DNA of 64,000 bases, from contig JAUVZD010000002.1 of assembly GCA_030602715.1 (NCBI GenBank), positions 1-64,000 of the forward strand, in the 5' to 3' direction. The stretch's first letter is position 1; every line of letters begins with the position of its first letter. Below are positions 24,274 to 32,911 of the stretch, in pieces. The stretch comes from Candidatus Coatesiibacteriota bacterium. Its GTDB lineage: Bacteria; RBG-13-66-14; B26-G2; JAUVZD01. A program made the position numbers and the translations under genes. The notes under the pieces are model-generated. The model made no database searches, was not told where the DNA came from, and worked only from the letters and a program-made list of their open reading frames with translations.

Positions 24274-26721
24274 ATGCCCTCTAAAATGAAATCTCGTTCT
24301 TCGGAGTTTACTTCCTATTCTTGGATAAAGAAAGAGTTATCACAATTAGGTTGGATTGCAAAAAACCCGAACAGAAACCCGAATGGGCAAGTTTACACTC
24401 AGCAAGAATGCTTGGACGATGTTCGCATAAAGGAATGTCTTGGGAGAAAGCGTCCTGAGTTTGTAGTGAAATTATCTGAGGATAAATTTTGGATAATTGA
24501 AGCAAAGGGCAAGCCGAGTATGATAGAAAAGGCTTTTTCAGAAGCTATTGAATATGCAGATTTGATAAACAATAGTGATATTATCAGTGTCCCTCTTGTT
24601 TCGGGTGTAGCTGGTAACGATGATGATGGGTATATTGTAAGAAGCGCTTTTTTAGAAGATGATGAGTTTAGGCCTGTGAATTTTAATAGTCGTGAGATAA
24701 CAGGTTTATTATCTGTTGATTTGGTAAAATCATTATTAGAAAAGGGGTCTTCGACATTAGATGACTTAGAGATAGACGAATTACAACTCCTAAACATTGC
24801 TGACCAAATCAATGAGATTTTCCATAGGGGTTCGGTACAGAAGGATGAGAGGGCAACTGTTTTATCTACATTGCTTTTATCATTGATTGACAATACTGAG
24901 CCAAACTATAATGCGAACCCAGTAGTTTTTGTGAATGATATAAACGCAAGAGCTGAAGATGTTTTGAAGAGAAATGGCAAAGGTGAGTTTTTTAGGCATA
25001 TAGAAATAAAGTTGCCAACTAAAAAAGATGCCCAAGAGAAATACAAAAAGTCTCTTGTCTCTGTTTTGTTTCTTTTAAAGAAAATAAATATTAAAGCTGC
25101 AATGGGTTCGGGAACAGATATTCTTGGAAAATTCTATGAAGTTTTTCTTAAATATGGTAATGGGGCAAAAGATATTGGGATAGTATTCACTCCTAGGCAT
25201 GTGACGAAGTTTGCTGCTGAGGTATTAGGAGTTAGCCACGATGACATTGTTTATGATCCTACCTGTGGAACTGGTGGGTTTTTAGTATCAGCGTATAATT
25301 TAGTGAGAAAAAATTCTACATCTGTTCAAACTAGGGATTTCGGGAGATACCGTGTTTTTGGTATAGAATTACAACCCCGTGTTGCTGCAATGGCTATTAT
25401 AAATATGATTTTCAGGGGAGATGGTAAGACGAATATTATTGATAATGATTGTTTGTCCCAGTGTTTATATATTGATTACGAAAAAAATCAGAAAACCGTG
25501 AAGTATTTTTCTTCAGAAAAAGATTCTCAAAGGGCAGTTACAAGGGTTTTAATGAATCCTCCATTTGCGTTAAAAGAAGAGGGTGAGCAAGAACATAAAT
25601 TTGTAAGCCATGCACTTAATCAAATGAATGACGGCGGTTTGTTATTTTCGATATTACCTTTTTCCGAACTTATTCAGGGAGGGGATGCTTTGGTTTGGCG
25701 TAGGGAGCAGTTATTGAAATTTAATACATTGTTAGCAGTGATTTCTTTTCCAGAGGATTTATTCTATGGTAGCACTGGTAAGCATGTGTGCGGTATTGTT
25801 GTGAAGAAGGGTCATCCCCATAATTTTGATAGAGATGTTCTCTGGGTGAAGATTTTTGACGATGGGTATAGGAAGAGAAAGAAAAAACGTATACCTGTTA
25901 ATATGGAATACAATGATTTGGCTGCATCATTTGAAATTGTGCGGAATTTCATTCAAAATAATGAAAGACCAAAGGTTTCAGTTCCTAGAAGGATAAAGGC
26001 TTGTCCAATATCGGATGATAGTGGTTTTGAGCTGGTTCCAGAAGTTTATCTTGAAGGCGGGGATTTTAAAGTTGAGCAAATACGGGAAAGTATTCAGAAG
26101 CAACTAAGGGGTATTTTAGCTTTTTTGTATGACCGTGGTATTTTTACTTTCGGTGATTTTAAGCCACCACAAGTTCAGGAGTTTGTACCAATATCGAATA
26201 AGTGGAAAAAGGTTAGATTAGATGAATTATTTGATTTTGTTAAAGGATATTCAGCTAGTTCTTTTGACTTGCATCCTTTGCAAGATGTTGATTCCAAACC
26301 TTTATTCAGACCTACATCTACTGTTCATAATCTTATTGCGGGATGGATTGAGAAGGAAGTTGTTGAGAAAAATATGGTGTATCCTCCTAGTTCATTATTA
26401 GTTTCTACAGATGGTGAAGGGAGTCATTCGTATTCTCATATAACTCCAATTGGATTTGTACCTAATTCTAATACTTCGGTATTATTACCAAAATATAAAG
26501 TGCCGTTATCGTTTTTATTGTTTATTTCTGTTGCAATAACAAATGAAAGATGGAGATTTTCATATGGACGTAAGCCGAAAAGCGGAAGACTTGAGAAAAT
26601 ATCTTTAACGGTTCCGATAAATGACGATGGGGATGTGGATTTTAAGGCGTTTGATAATCTTGTAGAGTCTATAGGGGAGTACAGTATTGTAAAAGTGTAT
26701 TTTGATAATGTTGAATCATAA
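24274..26721 (+). CDS. Single-chain restriction-modification enzyme: nuclease-like + N6-adenine methylase + specificity domain
   Basis: 815 residues. Residues about 10-130 contain a PD-(D/E)xK-like core: RPEFVVK with E62, then FWIIEAKGK with E76 and K78. Residues about 270-560 are a HsdM-type methylase with AdoMet motif DPTCGTGGF (328-336) and catalytic NPPF (428-431), so adenine N6 methylation is expected. From about 660 (KWKKVRLDELFDFVKG) a type I S-like target-recognition domain follows, only one copy. The order nuclease-methylase-recognition in one chain is that of type IIG/type I-like fused enzymes. No separate translocase gene is visible. AT-rich codon use contrasts with core genes, indicating transfer. 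Confidence 0.85.
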   Translation: MPSKMKSRSSEFTSYSWIKKELSQLGWIAKNPNRNPNGQVYTQQECLDDVRIKECLGRKRPEFVVKLSEDKFWIIEAKGKPSMIEKAFSEAIEYADLINNSDIISVPLVSGVAGNDDDGYIVRSAFLEDDEFRPVNFNSREITGLLSVDLVKSLLEKGSSTLDDLEIDELQLLNIADQINEIFHRGSVQKDERATVLSTLLLSLIDNTEPNYNANPVVFVNDINARAEDVLKRNGKGEFFRHIEIKLPTKKDAQEKYKKSLVSVLFLLKKINIKAAMGSGTDILGKFYEVFLKYGNGAKDIGIVFTPRHVTKFAAEVLGVSHDDIVYDPTCGTGGFLVSAYNLVRKNSTSVQTRDFGRYRVFGIELQPRVAAMAIINMIFRGDGKTNIIDNDCLSQCLYIDYEKNQKTVKYFSSEKDSQRAVTRVLMNPPFALKEEGEQEHKFVSHALNQMNDGGLLFSILPFSELIQGGDALVWRREQLLKFNTLLAVISFPEDLFYGSTGKHVCGIVVKKGHPHNFDRDVLWVKIFDDGYRKRKKKRIPVNMEYNDLAASFEIVRNFIQNNERPKVSVPRRIKACPISDDSGFELVPEVYLEGGDFKVEQIRESIQKQLRGILAFLYDRGIFTFGDFKPPQVQEFVPISNKWKKVRLDELFDFVKGYSASSFDLHPLQDVDSKPLFRPTSTVHNLIAGWIEKEVVEKNMVYPPSSLLVSTDGEGSHSYSHITPIGFVPNSNTSVLLPKYKVPLSFLLFISVAITNERWRFSYGRKPKSGRLEKISLTVPINDDGDVDFKAFDNLVESIGEYSIVKVYFDNVES

Positions 26722-26724
26722 AAA

Positions 26725-26820
26725 GTGGTATTAGATGGTTATTTGACAACTGATGAAAGGGATTTCTTCAATCTTCTCAATCGTGCTGTAGAACCACAAC
26801 ATGACGAAGAAGAATCTTAA
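26725..26820 (+). other. Short in-frame coding-like tail after the restriction enzyme stop
   Basis: After the TAA at 26719-26721 the same frame stays open for another 32 codons, beginning with GTG: VVLDGYLTTDERDFFNLLNR..., ending with an acidic tail and TAA. Composition and codon use look like real protein. It may be the former C-terminus of the enzyme cut off by a point mutation, the remnant of a next gene, or a tiny separate protein. No ribosome-binding site is evident. Confidence 0.35.
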
Positions 26821-26847
26821 AGATGGGCGTGAGTGAATTGCGATGGT

Positions 26848-26886
26848 TGTAGCGGACCCCGCCAAAGGCGGGGATTCTTCGCTACA
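26848..26886. terminator. Two-level GC-rich hairpin between convergent genes
   Basis: Outer arms TGTAGCG / CGCTACA and inner arms CCCCGCC / GGCGGGG with an AAA loop, separated by a small internal loop. It lies between the plus-strand restriction unit and the minus-strand M16 gene, so it can serve as a bidirectional terminator. Confidence 0.55.
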
Positions 26887-26894
26887 GATTTTAA

Positions 26895-29540
26895 TCACTC
26901 AGGCATTATCACCACCCTGGTAGCCCTATCCATACTCAGATACTTCTTTGCGCACTCCAGCACCTCATCGGCACTGACCGCCATTATCCTCTCCTCGTAG
27001 CTCTGCACAAAGTCGTAGCCCACGCCCATCAGCTCATCCATGGCCATCACCGCAGACAGGTCGGCGTTGGACTGATGATAATAGACGCTGATCCCTCCCA
27101 GAGCTACCTCTTTGGCCAGAGACAGCTCCTCCTCGTCCCATTTGACCGTGCATAGTTTCTCCAGCTCCTCCTCCGCTATGGCGACAGCATCCTCCACCTG
27201 CTCGGCGGTGGTTGCCAGATAGACGGCGAAATATCCACCCTGGGGAAGGTTGGAGTGATAGGCGTGGACCGCATAGACCATCCCCGCTTTGCGCAGGCGG
27301 TAATGCAAAGGTCCGCCGGGATAATACATACCGGAAAGCCCGGCGTCTACCACCAGAAGAGGGAAGTAGTCAGGATGTTTATAGGGGACGGTGGGGAAGC
27401 CCCAATAGACCAGGGCTATCTTCATCCCCCAGGTATTCTCCACATTGACCGGCGGGGCGTAGATATCTGTGCTCGGCTCCGTCATGGTCTCCGCTTCCAC
27501 ATTCTTGGGCGCCTTCATCTTGCCGAAGTATTCATCCATCATCTTTCTCGCCTCATCGGTGGAGACATCCCCCACCACGGAGATGACCATATTTTGAGGA
27601 TGAAAGCGCTTCTGGTATAACTCTCTCACCTGCTCCACGGTAATCCGGGAGGTTATCTCCTCCTTGCCCTCAAAAGGATAACTGTAAGGATGAGTGGGGA
27701 TGTAGAGGTTTTCACGGAGCTGTCTGCTTCCCTCACTCCCCCAATTGTCGGCGATGCGCAAAATGCGGTTTTTTGCCCTATCCCGCTCTTTATAAAAATA
27801 TTTCGGCGGAAAATCGGGGTCGGTTACGCACTTCGCTAGCACGGAGACCCCCTCCTTCAGATTCTCGGAGAGGATGGTTAGCTTGATGTAGGAGGCTCCG
27901 GTCCCCGCGCCGGCGGTGAAGCTCCCCCCCAGCTTCTCCACTTGTCTGGCGATCCATCCGGAGGACTTACCTCCCGCTCCACCCACCAGCATACGCATGG
28001 TCAGGTCGCTTATGCCCGCTGTCTCCACATCCTCCTCCCCCAGTCCGCCTAGGACGAAAACGCCGACCACCACAGTGGGAGCAGTGTGATTCTCCTTGAC
28101 GATGACCCGAATACCGTTATCCAGGGTGAACATCCGGGGCTTTTCCGGAGCTTGTTCGCTCACCTCCGGAAACTGGGGCATATGCTCCTCGGGGATAAGC
28201 TCCACGATGGTCAGGTTTTCCGGACGCAGATGTTTTTCCGCCACCCGCCTGACATCCTCCTTGGTGACCGCCTCCACCCTGTTGATGAAGACATCGGCGT
28301 AGAGCGGATTTCCGTGGTAGAGCTGATAGAGTGCCAGGGTGCGGGCTCGAGCCTCCACCGTCTCCTCTCCCCTCTTCTCCGTGGCAATTATCTGGGTCTT
28401 TGCACGGGAAAGCTCATCGTCGCTTATTTTGGTGGAATAGAAGTCCTCCACTTCCTTCCGCACGGCGGATACCGCCTCCTCCAGATCCTCCACGGAGCAG
28501 GTGGCGGAGATGCCCAGGGAGCCGGCTACATAGTCCATTGCCACCGCCCAGCTACTGATGCTGTCCACCAGAGCCAGGTCTTGTTTGATATGCCGGATCA
28601 GGCGAGAGCTGCGCCCATCGCTCAGGATGGCTGAGATTACCGAGAGCACCACCCTATCGGGGTCATCTGCGGTCACCGTGCGGTATCCGAAGCGGAAGTA
28701 AGCCTTTCGGAAACTGCTCGGCTTCATCACCACCTTCAGACCCTCCTGAGGGGGCTCCGGGGCAAGGACGGGAGGTGAATATGGTATGCGCGGATACTTG
28801 CCGAAGGATTCATCTATTGCCGATAGCACCAGCTGAGCGTCAAAATCCCCAACTACCGCCAGGACCATATTGCCGGGCACATAATGTGCCCGATAATAGT
28901 CCTCTATATCCTCCAGGGTGAGGGTGAGGAACTGGTCTGTAAATCCAATGGTGGGGTAGCGTATGGGGCTTTCCCGGTAGGCTTGATAGTAATAGAGTTT
29001 CTGCAGTATGCGACTGTGCTCATCGTCGCCCTTCTCTATCTCCCGCAGGATTATCCCCTGCTGGGAATCAAACGCCTCCCGGGGAAAGGTGGCTTCAAAG
29101 AGGCATTCGGCAAAGAAGGGTATGGCGGAATAGATATTCTTTGCCGGCAGGTTTAGATAGTAGGTGGTATAGTCCCGCCAGGTGGCTGCGTTTGATGTCC
29201 CCCCCATACGGTCCACCTGTAGCTCTATGTCCTCCTTGGTCATGCTCGCTGTGCCCTCATTCATCATGTGTTCCAGAAAATGAGAGAGACCACAGCCCAG
29301 CTTACTCTCCTCGTATATGGAGCCGACATTGACGAAGACCCGGATGGAGGCGACCGGATTGGTATGGTTCTCCTCCACCAGCACCACCAGCCCGTTGTCC
29401 AAAGTAGCACGAACCAGACCATCGGAGAGATGCTCCATAGCATACGATGTGAAAGCCACGGCGCTTCCGGCAAGTAGAGCCAGGATTGCAACCGAGCCAG
29501 CAAGCACCTTAAGACAGTCGGCGAAAAGAGTTAAAGCCAC
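26895..29540 (-). CDS. M16 family zinc metalloprotease, two-domain
   Basis: The frame is open to a GTG at 29633 (912 residues), which would overlap the upstream gene by 55 bases; the GTG at 29540 (881 residues) fits better and opens directly into a signal-peptide-like helix (VALTLFADCLKVLAGSVAIL). The inverted zinc motif HFLEH lies at residues 118-122 of the longer frame, inside GCGLSHFLEHMMNEGT. A second, inactive-type M16 domain begins near residue 500 (MFTLDNGIRVIVKENHTAPT) and lacks HxxEH (AGISDLTMRMLVGG). This is the usual fused active/inactive pair of the PqqL/ydgD-like exported M16 proteins that degrade peptides in the periplasm. Last gene of a minus-strand run. Confidence 0.9.
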   Translation of the reverse strand: MALTLFADCLKVLAGSVAILALLAGSAVAFTSYAMEHLSDGLVRATLDNGLVVLVEENHTNPVASIRVFVNVGSIYEESKLGCGLSHFLEHMMNEGTASMTKEDIELQVDRMGGTSNAATWRDYTTYYLNLPAKNIYSAIPFFAECLFEATFPREAFDSQQGIILREIEKGDDEHSRILQKLYYYQAYRESPIRYPTIGFTDQFLTLTLEDIEDYYRAHYVPGNMVLAVVGDFDAQLVLSAIDESFGKYPRIPYSPPVLAPEPPQEGLKVVMKPSSFRKAYFRFGYRTVTADDPDRVVLSVISAILSDGRSSRLIRHIKQDLALVDSISSWAVAMDYVAGSLGISATCSVEDLEEAVSAVRKEVEDFYSTKISDDELSRAKTQIIATEKRGEETVEARARTLALYQLYHGNPLYADVFINRVEAVTKEDVRRVAEKHLRPENLTIVELIPEEHMPQFPEVSEQAPEKPRMFTLDNGIRVIVKENHTAPTVVVGVFVLGGLGEEDVETAGISDLTMRMLVGGAGGKSSGWIARQVEKLGGSFTAGAGTGASYIKLTILSENLKEGVSVLAKCVTDPDFPPKYFYKERDRAKNRILRIADNWGSEGSRQLRENLYIPTHPYSYPFEGKEEITSRITVEQVRELYQKRFHPQNMVISVVGDVSTDEARKMMDEYFGKMKAPKNVEAETMTEPSTDIYAPPVNVENTWGMKIALVYWGFPTVPYKHPDYFPLLVVDAGLSGMYYPGGPLHYRLRKAGMVYAVHAYHSNLPQGGYFAVYLATTAEQVEDAVAIAEEELEKLCTVKWDEEELSLAKEVALGGISVYYHQSNADLSAVMAMDELMGVGYDFVQSYEERIMAVSADEVLECAKKYLSMDRATRVVIMPE

Positions 29541-29578
29541 ATCTATCGCCCGCCCCTTCCTGCGGTTAATCTTGAAGT

Positions 29579-30457
29579 TTATGTTTTCGCTCGCTTTCTC
29601 CCATCTTTTCCCGTCCCCCGATGGTTGCGCCACTCGCTGTAAAGCACCAGAGTTACACCTAACATCAAGGTCCCCAGCTCACCACCGCAGCCCCAATCCC
29701 TGACGGTGGCGACGATGCAGAAGAGAAGCAGAAGAGAGGCCAAGGCAAACGACCAATAGTCCCAGGGAAAGCGGCGCCGTCTCTCTCCAGCCACCTGTAA
29801 TCGTCCCCTCCAGAGTTTTCCCATAATGTAGCTGCGCAGACTGAACCCCACTGCGGTGAGGACAGTTATCCAGGCTAAGGCAATCCAGAAGAACCTTCCC
29901 CAGTCAAAATGCCCGCCCTTAGCTCCCGAATCCAGCCAACCGCCATCGCCCCCAGCCAAGAGCGGAGTAACCTCGGCTACATAAGCCTGGCGCAGGGCGA
30001 TGAGTTCCCCCTCCAGGGGGTGGACGAACTTGTATCTGAGGGTCTCTCTCAGCTGGTCGGTGAACTCCAGAGCACCCTCTACGGCGATGAAGCGCACCTC
30101 AAAGTCATAATCATCCAGGTAGACATTCATCTCCTCCGCCAGCCTGGCTCGCAGGGCGAAAATCTCAGCCTCAAACTCGGCGAGCATCTCTTCCTGACGA
30201 TATTGCGCATCGCCCTCCAGTTGGTAGAAAGGGGGGCGGTGCTCTCGTGCCAGGTCATCAAACTCTGCCAGCAGATCGTCAACCAGGCCCTTGCGGGCTT
30301 CGGCGGCGTCCCGGTCCTCGGCGGCTTTCTGTAACATCTCCTCGGTGAGCAGTTCGCTGAGCTTATCCTTCTTCACCTGGGCGGAGGAGACCCCGCCCAG
30401 GAAAAACAACACACCGACGACCGTCCAAACTAACAGTATTTTTCCAATTGAGGGCAT
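29579..30457 (-). CDS. Exported coiled-coil/membrane protein, unknown
   Basis: 292 residues: signal peptide or anchor (GKILLVWTVVGVLFFLGGVS), a long charged helical region (about 30-170, with EEMLQKAAEDRDAAEARKGL and EEMLAEFEAEIFALRARLAE), then two membrane segments near 195-215 and 240-275 separated by a basic loop (GERRRRFPWDYW). No family recognised. It lies between a kinase-like gene and the M16 gene on the same strand. The weak ribosome-binding site makes the start less certain. Function unknown; an envelope role is inferred. Confidence 0.55.
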   Translation of the reverse strand: MPSIGKILLVWTVVGVLFFLGGVSSAQVKKDKLSELLTEEMLQKAAEDRDAAEARKGLVDDLLAEFDDLAREHRPPFYQLEGDAQYRQEEMLAEFEAEIFALRARLAEEMNVYLDDYDFEVRFIAVEGALEFTDQLRETLRYKFVHPLEGELIALRQAYVAEVTPLLAGGDGGWLDSGAKGGHFDWGRFFWIALAWITVLTAVGFSLRSYIMGKLWRGRLQVAGERRRRFPWDYWSFALASLLLLFCIVATVRDWGCGGELGTLMLGVTLVLYSEWRNHRGTGKDGRKRAKT

Positions 30458-30490
30458 AGGTTCTTATTATCTCCGCTGATGGCGGAGCAA

Positions 30491-31171
30491 TTACATCCAA
30501 AGGAGGTAGCTGAAGGAGACGACTATGGGAATGGTGAGGTTGTCCAGACCGAAGGGGGTCACCGCCTCTGCCACTGCGGCGATGAAGCCGAATAGGACGG
30601 CGCCGACTATGGATATTCCCCAGTCCAAACCCATGAATAATGGTGGGACGACGGAAAGCACTACTGCTGAAAACAACCACATCGCCAGAGAGCCGGTCAG
30701 CGTCTTGCGGTTGCCGGCGATGCAAAACTCCCCAAACCCCCAGCGTTCACCCACCACCGAAGCCATACCGTCCCCCCAGGCAAGTGCAAGTATCCCCAAT
30801 ATGGCGATGGGGCGATAGTTGACCGGCGGCACGGTCCAGAAAAAGAGCACCAGGATGGTCAAAGCGATGGAGTAATAGACCGTGCCCGGGGTGTTTTCGC
30901 CGGAAAGCTCCATGGATTCGCCGAAAATATTTCTTTTGTAGGAGAGATAGTTGAGGATGATGAAGCAGACCGGACCGATTATGGCGAAATACCAGTCCGG
31001 GAAGAGCCAGAGGGCAAAGAGAATCCAATGACCCACGCCGATGTGGACAATCTTGCGGGCTCCCTTATCGCTCATACCCATCCTGCGGGCAACTGCAGAG
31101 ACGGCGATGACCGCAAAGACGAAGGCGAAACTTATCGCCAAGCCCAACACCTGCCACCAGAACTTAGACAA
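30491..31171 (-). CDS. Phytol/dolichol-kinase-like (CTP-dependent) membrane enzyme
   Basis: 226 residues with about seven helices. Family motifs: KIVHIGVGHWIL (residue about 40), ILALAWGDGMASVVGERWG (about 135) and NRKTLTGSLAMW (about 155), followed by AVAEAVTPFGLDNLTIPI. These match the SEC59/VTE5 polyprenol-kinase group, related to phosphatidate cytidylyltransferases, which phosphorylate isoprenoid alcohols using CTP. The actual alcohol (phytol, farnesol, dolichol-like) cannot be told. Starts at TTG, nine bases after GGAGG. Same strand and close spacing with neighbours. Confidence 0.75.
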   Translation of the reverse strand: MSKFWWQVLGLAISFAFVFAVIAVSAVARRMGMSDKGARKIVHIGVGHWILFALWLFPDWYFAIIGPVCFIILNYLSYKRNIFGESMELSGENTPGTVYYSIALTILVLFFWTVPPVNYRPIAILGILALAWGDGMASVVGERWGFGEFCIAGNRKTLTGSLAMWLFSAVVLSVVPPLFMGLDWGISIVGAVLFGFIAAVAEAVTPFGLDNLTIPIVVSFSYLLWM

Positions 31172-31267
31172 TTTTCAAACCTCCAACTACCATAAATCGT
31201 AAAGTCTTCAAACAATGGTTATCTATAAGCAGAAAAGAAAGCTCCGCCCGCACAAAAATCGCCTTCC

Positions 31268-31972
31268 CTAGAAAATCCCCCCCTTCATCACCGGCTTTCC
31301 GAAAACCAGCTCCTCCTCCAGTTCCACCTCTCCCCCCTCAACCTCACCTGTGCCCAACAACAATATCAGGTCATCGCCCTCGTCCCTGGTCTCCTCAAAG
31401 CGAGCCGGGTCAAAGTCAACCTTCCCGTCCACCCCGATGCTGTGAACATAATAATCCCCGTCGGGGATCTTGCCGTAGAGAAGCTGTTGTCCATAGATGT
31501 CCTCCAGGATATGGGGATCGTTTTTAGGAAGATAAGGTCCATACCAATCCTCCCCCTCTTCTCCCTGGGCAAAGGCACTCTCATCCGTAAGAAGGGCTAA
31601 ACCCTCCTCAGTTGTGGGGAAGCGACCGATGTCCTCCGAAAGCTCCATTAGTGCCTGCCCGACCCTGAACATACGAAGCTGGTTGGCACCGCCCAGAAGC
31701 CCACTCTCTCCCAGATTGCTCAGCCCATATACACCCAGGGAAACCGCCAAAAGGAGCATCACCCCCACCACCAGAAGCAAGTAGAGCAGTCCTTTGCCAC
31801 CCTCAAAGGCGGAGAGGGCGGGTTCCTTGACGATAGCCGGGGCGCAGTTTTCGCACAGACATTTTCCATCATAGAAGCGAATACAATCCGAACAGAGCAG
31901 TCGTCCACAGTTAGGACATTTGGCTTGGATGGGCTTCCCGTGAACGGGACAGTAGCTGTGTTCGGAGGTCAT
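31268..31972 (-). CDS. B-box-type zinc domain fused to GspG-like pseudopilin domain
   Basis: 234 residues. The N-terminal 45 residues form a double zinc site (YCPVHGKPIQAKCPNCGRLLC then SDCIRFYDGKCLCENC). A single membrane helix follows (about 60-85). Residues about 105-190 match the core of type II secretion pseudopilin GspG: ALMELSEDIGRFPTTEEGLA, WYGPYLPKNDPHILEDIYGQ and YYVHSIGVDGK. The normal GspG prepilin peptide is missing; the zinc box and inside-out helix replace it. It starts four bases after the upstream zinc box-Yip1 gene. Probably a membrane-anchored sensor or scaffold and not a pilus subunit. Confidence 0.7.
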   Translation of the reverse strand: MTSEHSYCPVHGKPIQAKCPNCGRLLCSDCIRFYDGKCLCENCAPAIVKEPALSAFEGGKGLLYLLLVVGVMLLLAVSLGVYGLSNLGESGLLGGANQLRMFRVGQALMELSEDIGRFPTTEEGLALLTDESAFAQGEEGEDWYGPYLPKNDPHILEDIYGQQLLYGKIPDGDYYVHSIGVDGKVDFDPARFEETRDEGDDLILLLGTGEVEGGEVELEEELVFGKPVMKGGIF

Positions 31973-31976
31973 CCTA

Positions 31977-32744
31977 TCACATCCCGATGAAGGAAGAGAT
32001 ATCCAGCCCCAACAATCTGAAGATAAGCATAGCTATAAGTGAGATGATGACCAGGAAGACCACCAGAGGTATGAGAGCGGTGAAGCCGGCCCGGAAGGCT
32101 TTTAGCTGGTGGGCATAGATGAAGCCGATGGTATAGATTATGATGCACATAAACAGAGCCAGGAAGCCTCCGATGCCGGGAACCATCTCCAATAGATTGG
32201 TAGCCGCTGCATAGCAGACCACCCGGAAAGTGGCGTTGAAACTACCCTTTCCCCCCAAAAGGACGGCGGTAACCTGAAAGGCGCCGGCGGAGACGAAAAC
32301 CCCGACCACGGTAATAAACGGGCTGAGCAGAATAAACGCAGATATAAGATACCAGGAGACCCCGCTGGTGATGTAGGGTCCGAAGATTAGCTCAAAGAAC
32401 ATGTCTGCTCCGCCGGTGGTAAGCACTATGGCATTGGCTAAAAGCTCGCAGATAACGGCAAAAAGCAAAGCCCGTGCCAGATTGCCCCGCTGAGTGAGAC
32501 CCATGAAGAAGCGATTGGGCGACAGGAAGACCCCCTTGAGCACCTTCAGGAAGTTGAGAGGCATCGCGCTCCCCCGGCTCTCTTCCCACATAATGGGTCC
32601 GGCATTGCGGGAGAAACACCGCCTGCAGACGATCTCCCCCTTGCGCACAGCACCACAGGAGAGGCAGATATAAGCCCCGCACACACTACAAAGCCCGGCT
32701 GCGTTATTCTCACTATGGAATAAGCACTTCGCTCCTGTGGGCAC
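31977..32744 (-). CDS. B-box-type zinc domain fused to a Yip1-like membrane domain
   Basis: 255 residues from a GTG with GGAG five bases upstream. The N-terminal zinc box (KCLFHSENNAAGLCSVCGAY, CLSCGAVRKGEIVCRRC) is followed by a Yip1-type region with five helices (about 85-250; VLKGVFLSPNRFF, GNLARALLFAVICELLANA, GGKGSFNATFRVVCYAAATN). Bacterial Yip1-domain proteins are thought to act in membrane organisation, with no set function. The same zinc box heads the next gene, so the two probably work together. A promoter is visible upstream. Confidence 0.8.
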   Translation of the reverse strand: MPTGAKCLFHSENNAAGLCSVCGAYICLSCGAVRKGEIVCRRCFSRNAGPIMWEESRGSAMPLNFLKVLKGVFLSPNRFFMGLTQRGNLARALLFAVICELLANAIVLTTGGADMFFELIFGPYITSGVSWYLISAFILLSPFITVVGVFVSAGAFQVTAVLLGGKGSFNATFRVVCYAAATNLLEMVPGIGGFLALFMCIIIYTIGFIYAHQLKAFRAGFTALIPLVVFLVIISLIAMLIFRLLGLDISSFIGM

Positions 32745-32794
32745 CCTCTCCAGAAATACCTCCCAAAAACCAGATGCAGGTAAAAAATCAGACT

Positions 32795-32823
32795 ATGCTA
32801 TCATAGTGGTATAGGGGTGTCAA
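32795..32823 (-). promoter_or_regulatory. Probable promoter of the zinc box/Yip1 run
   Basis: On the minus strand: TTGACA at 32818-32823, 17-base spacer, TAGCAT at 32795-32800; the first start codon lies at 32744. Confidence 0.45.
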
Positions 32824-32911
32824 GGCAAAGGGGGGGCGACTGCCGCCAGAGCCACTTGCCGAACTTTTCCCCCTTTACATCATCCGCAAGCTAGGTTAAA
32901 CTCCCCCCCAT

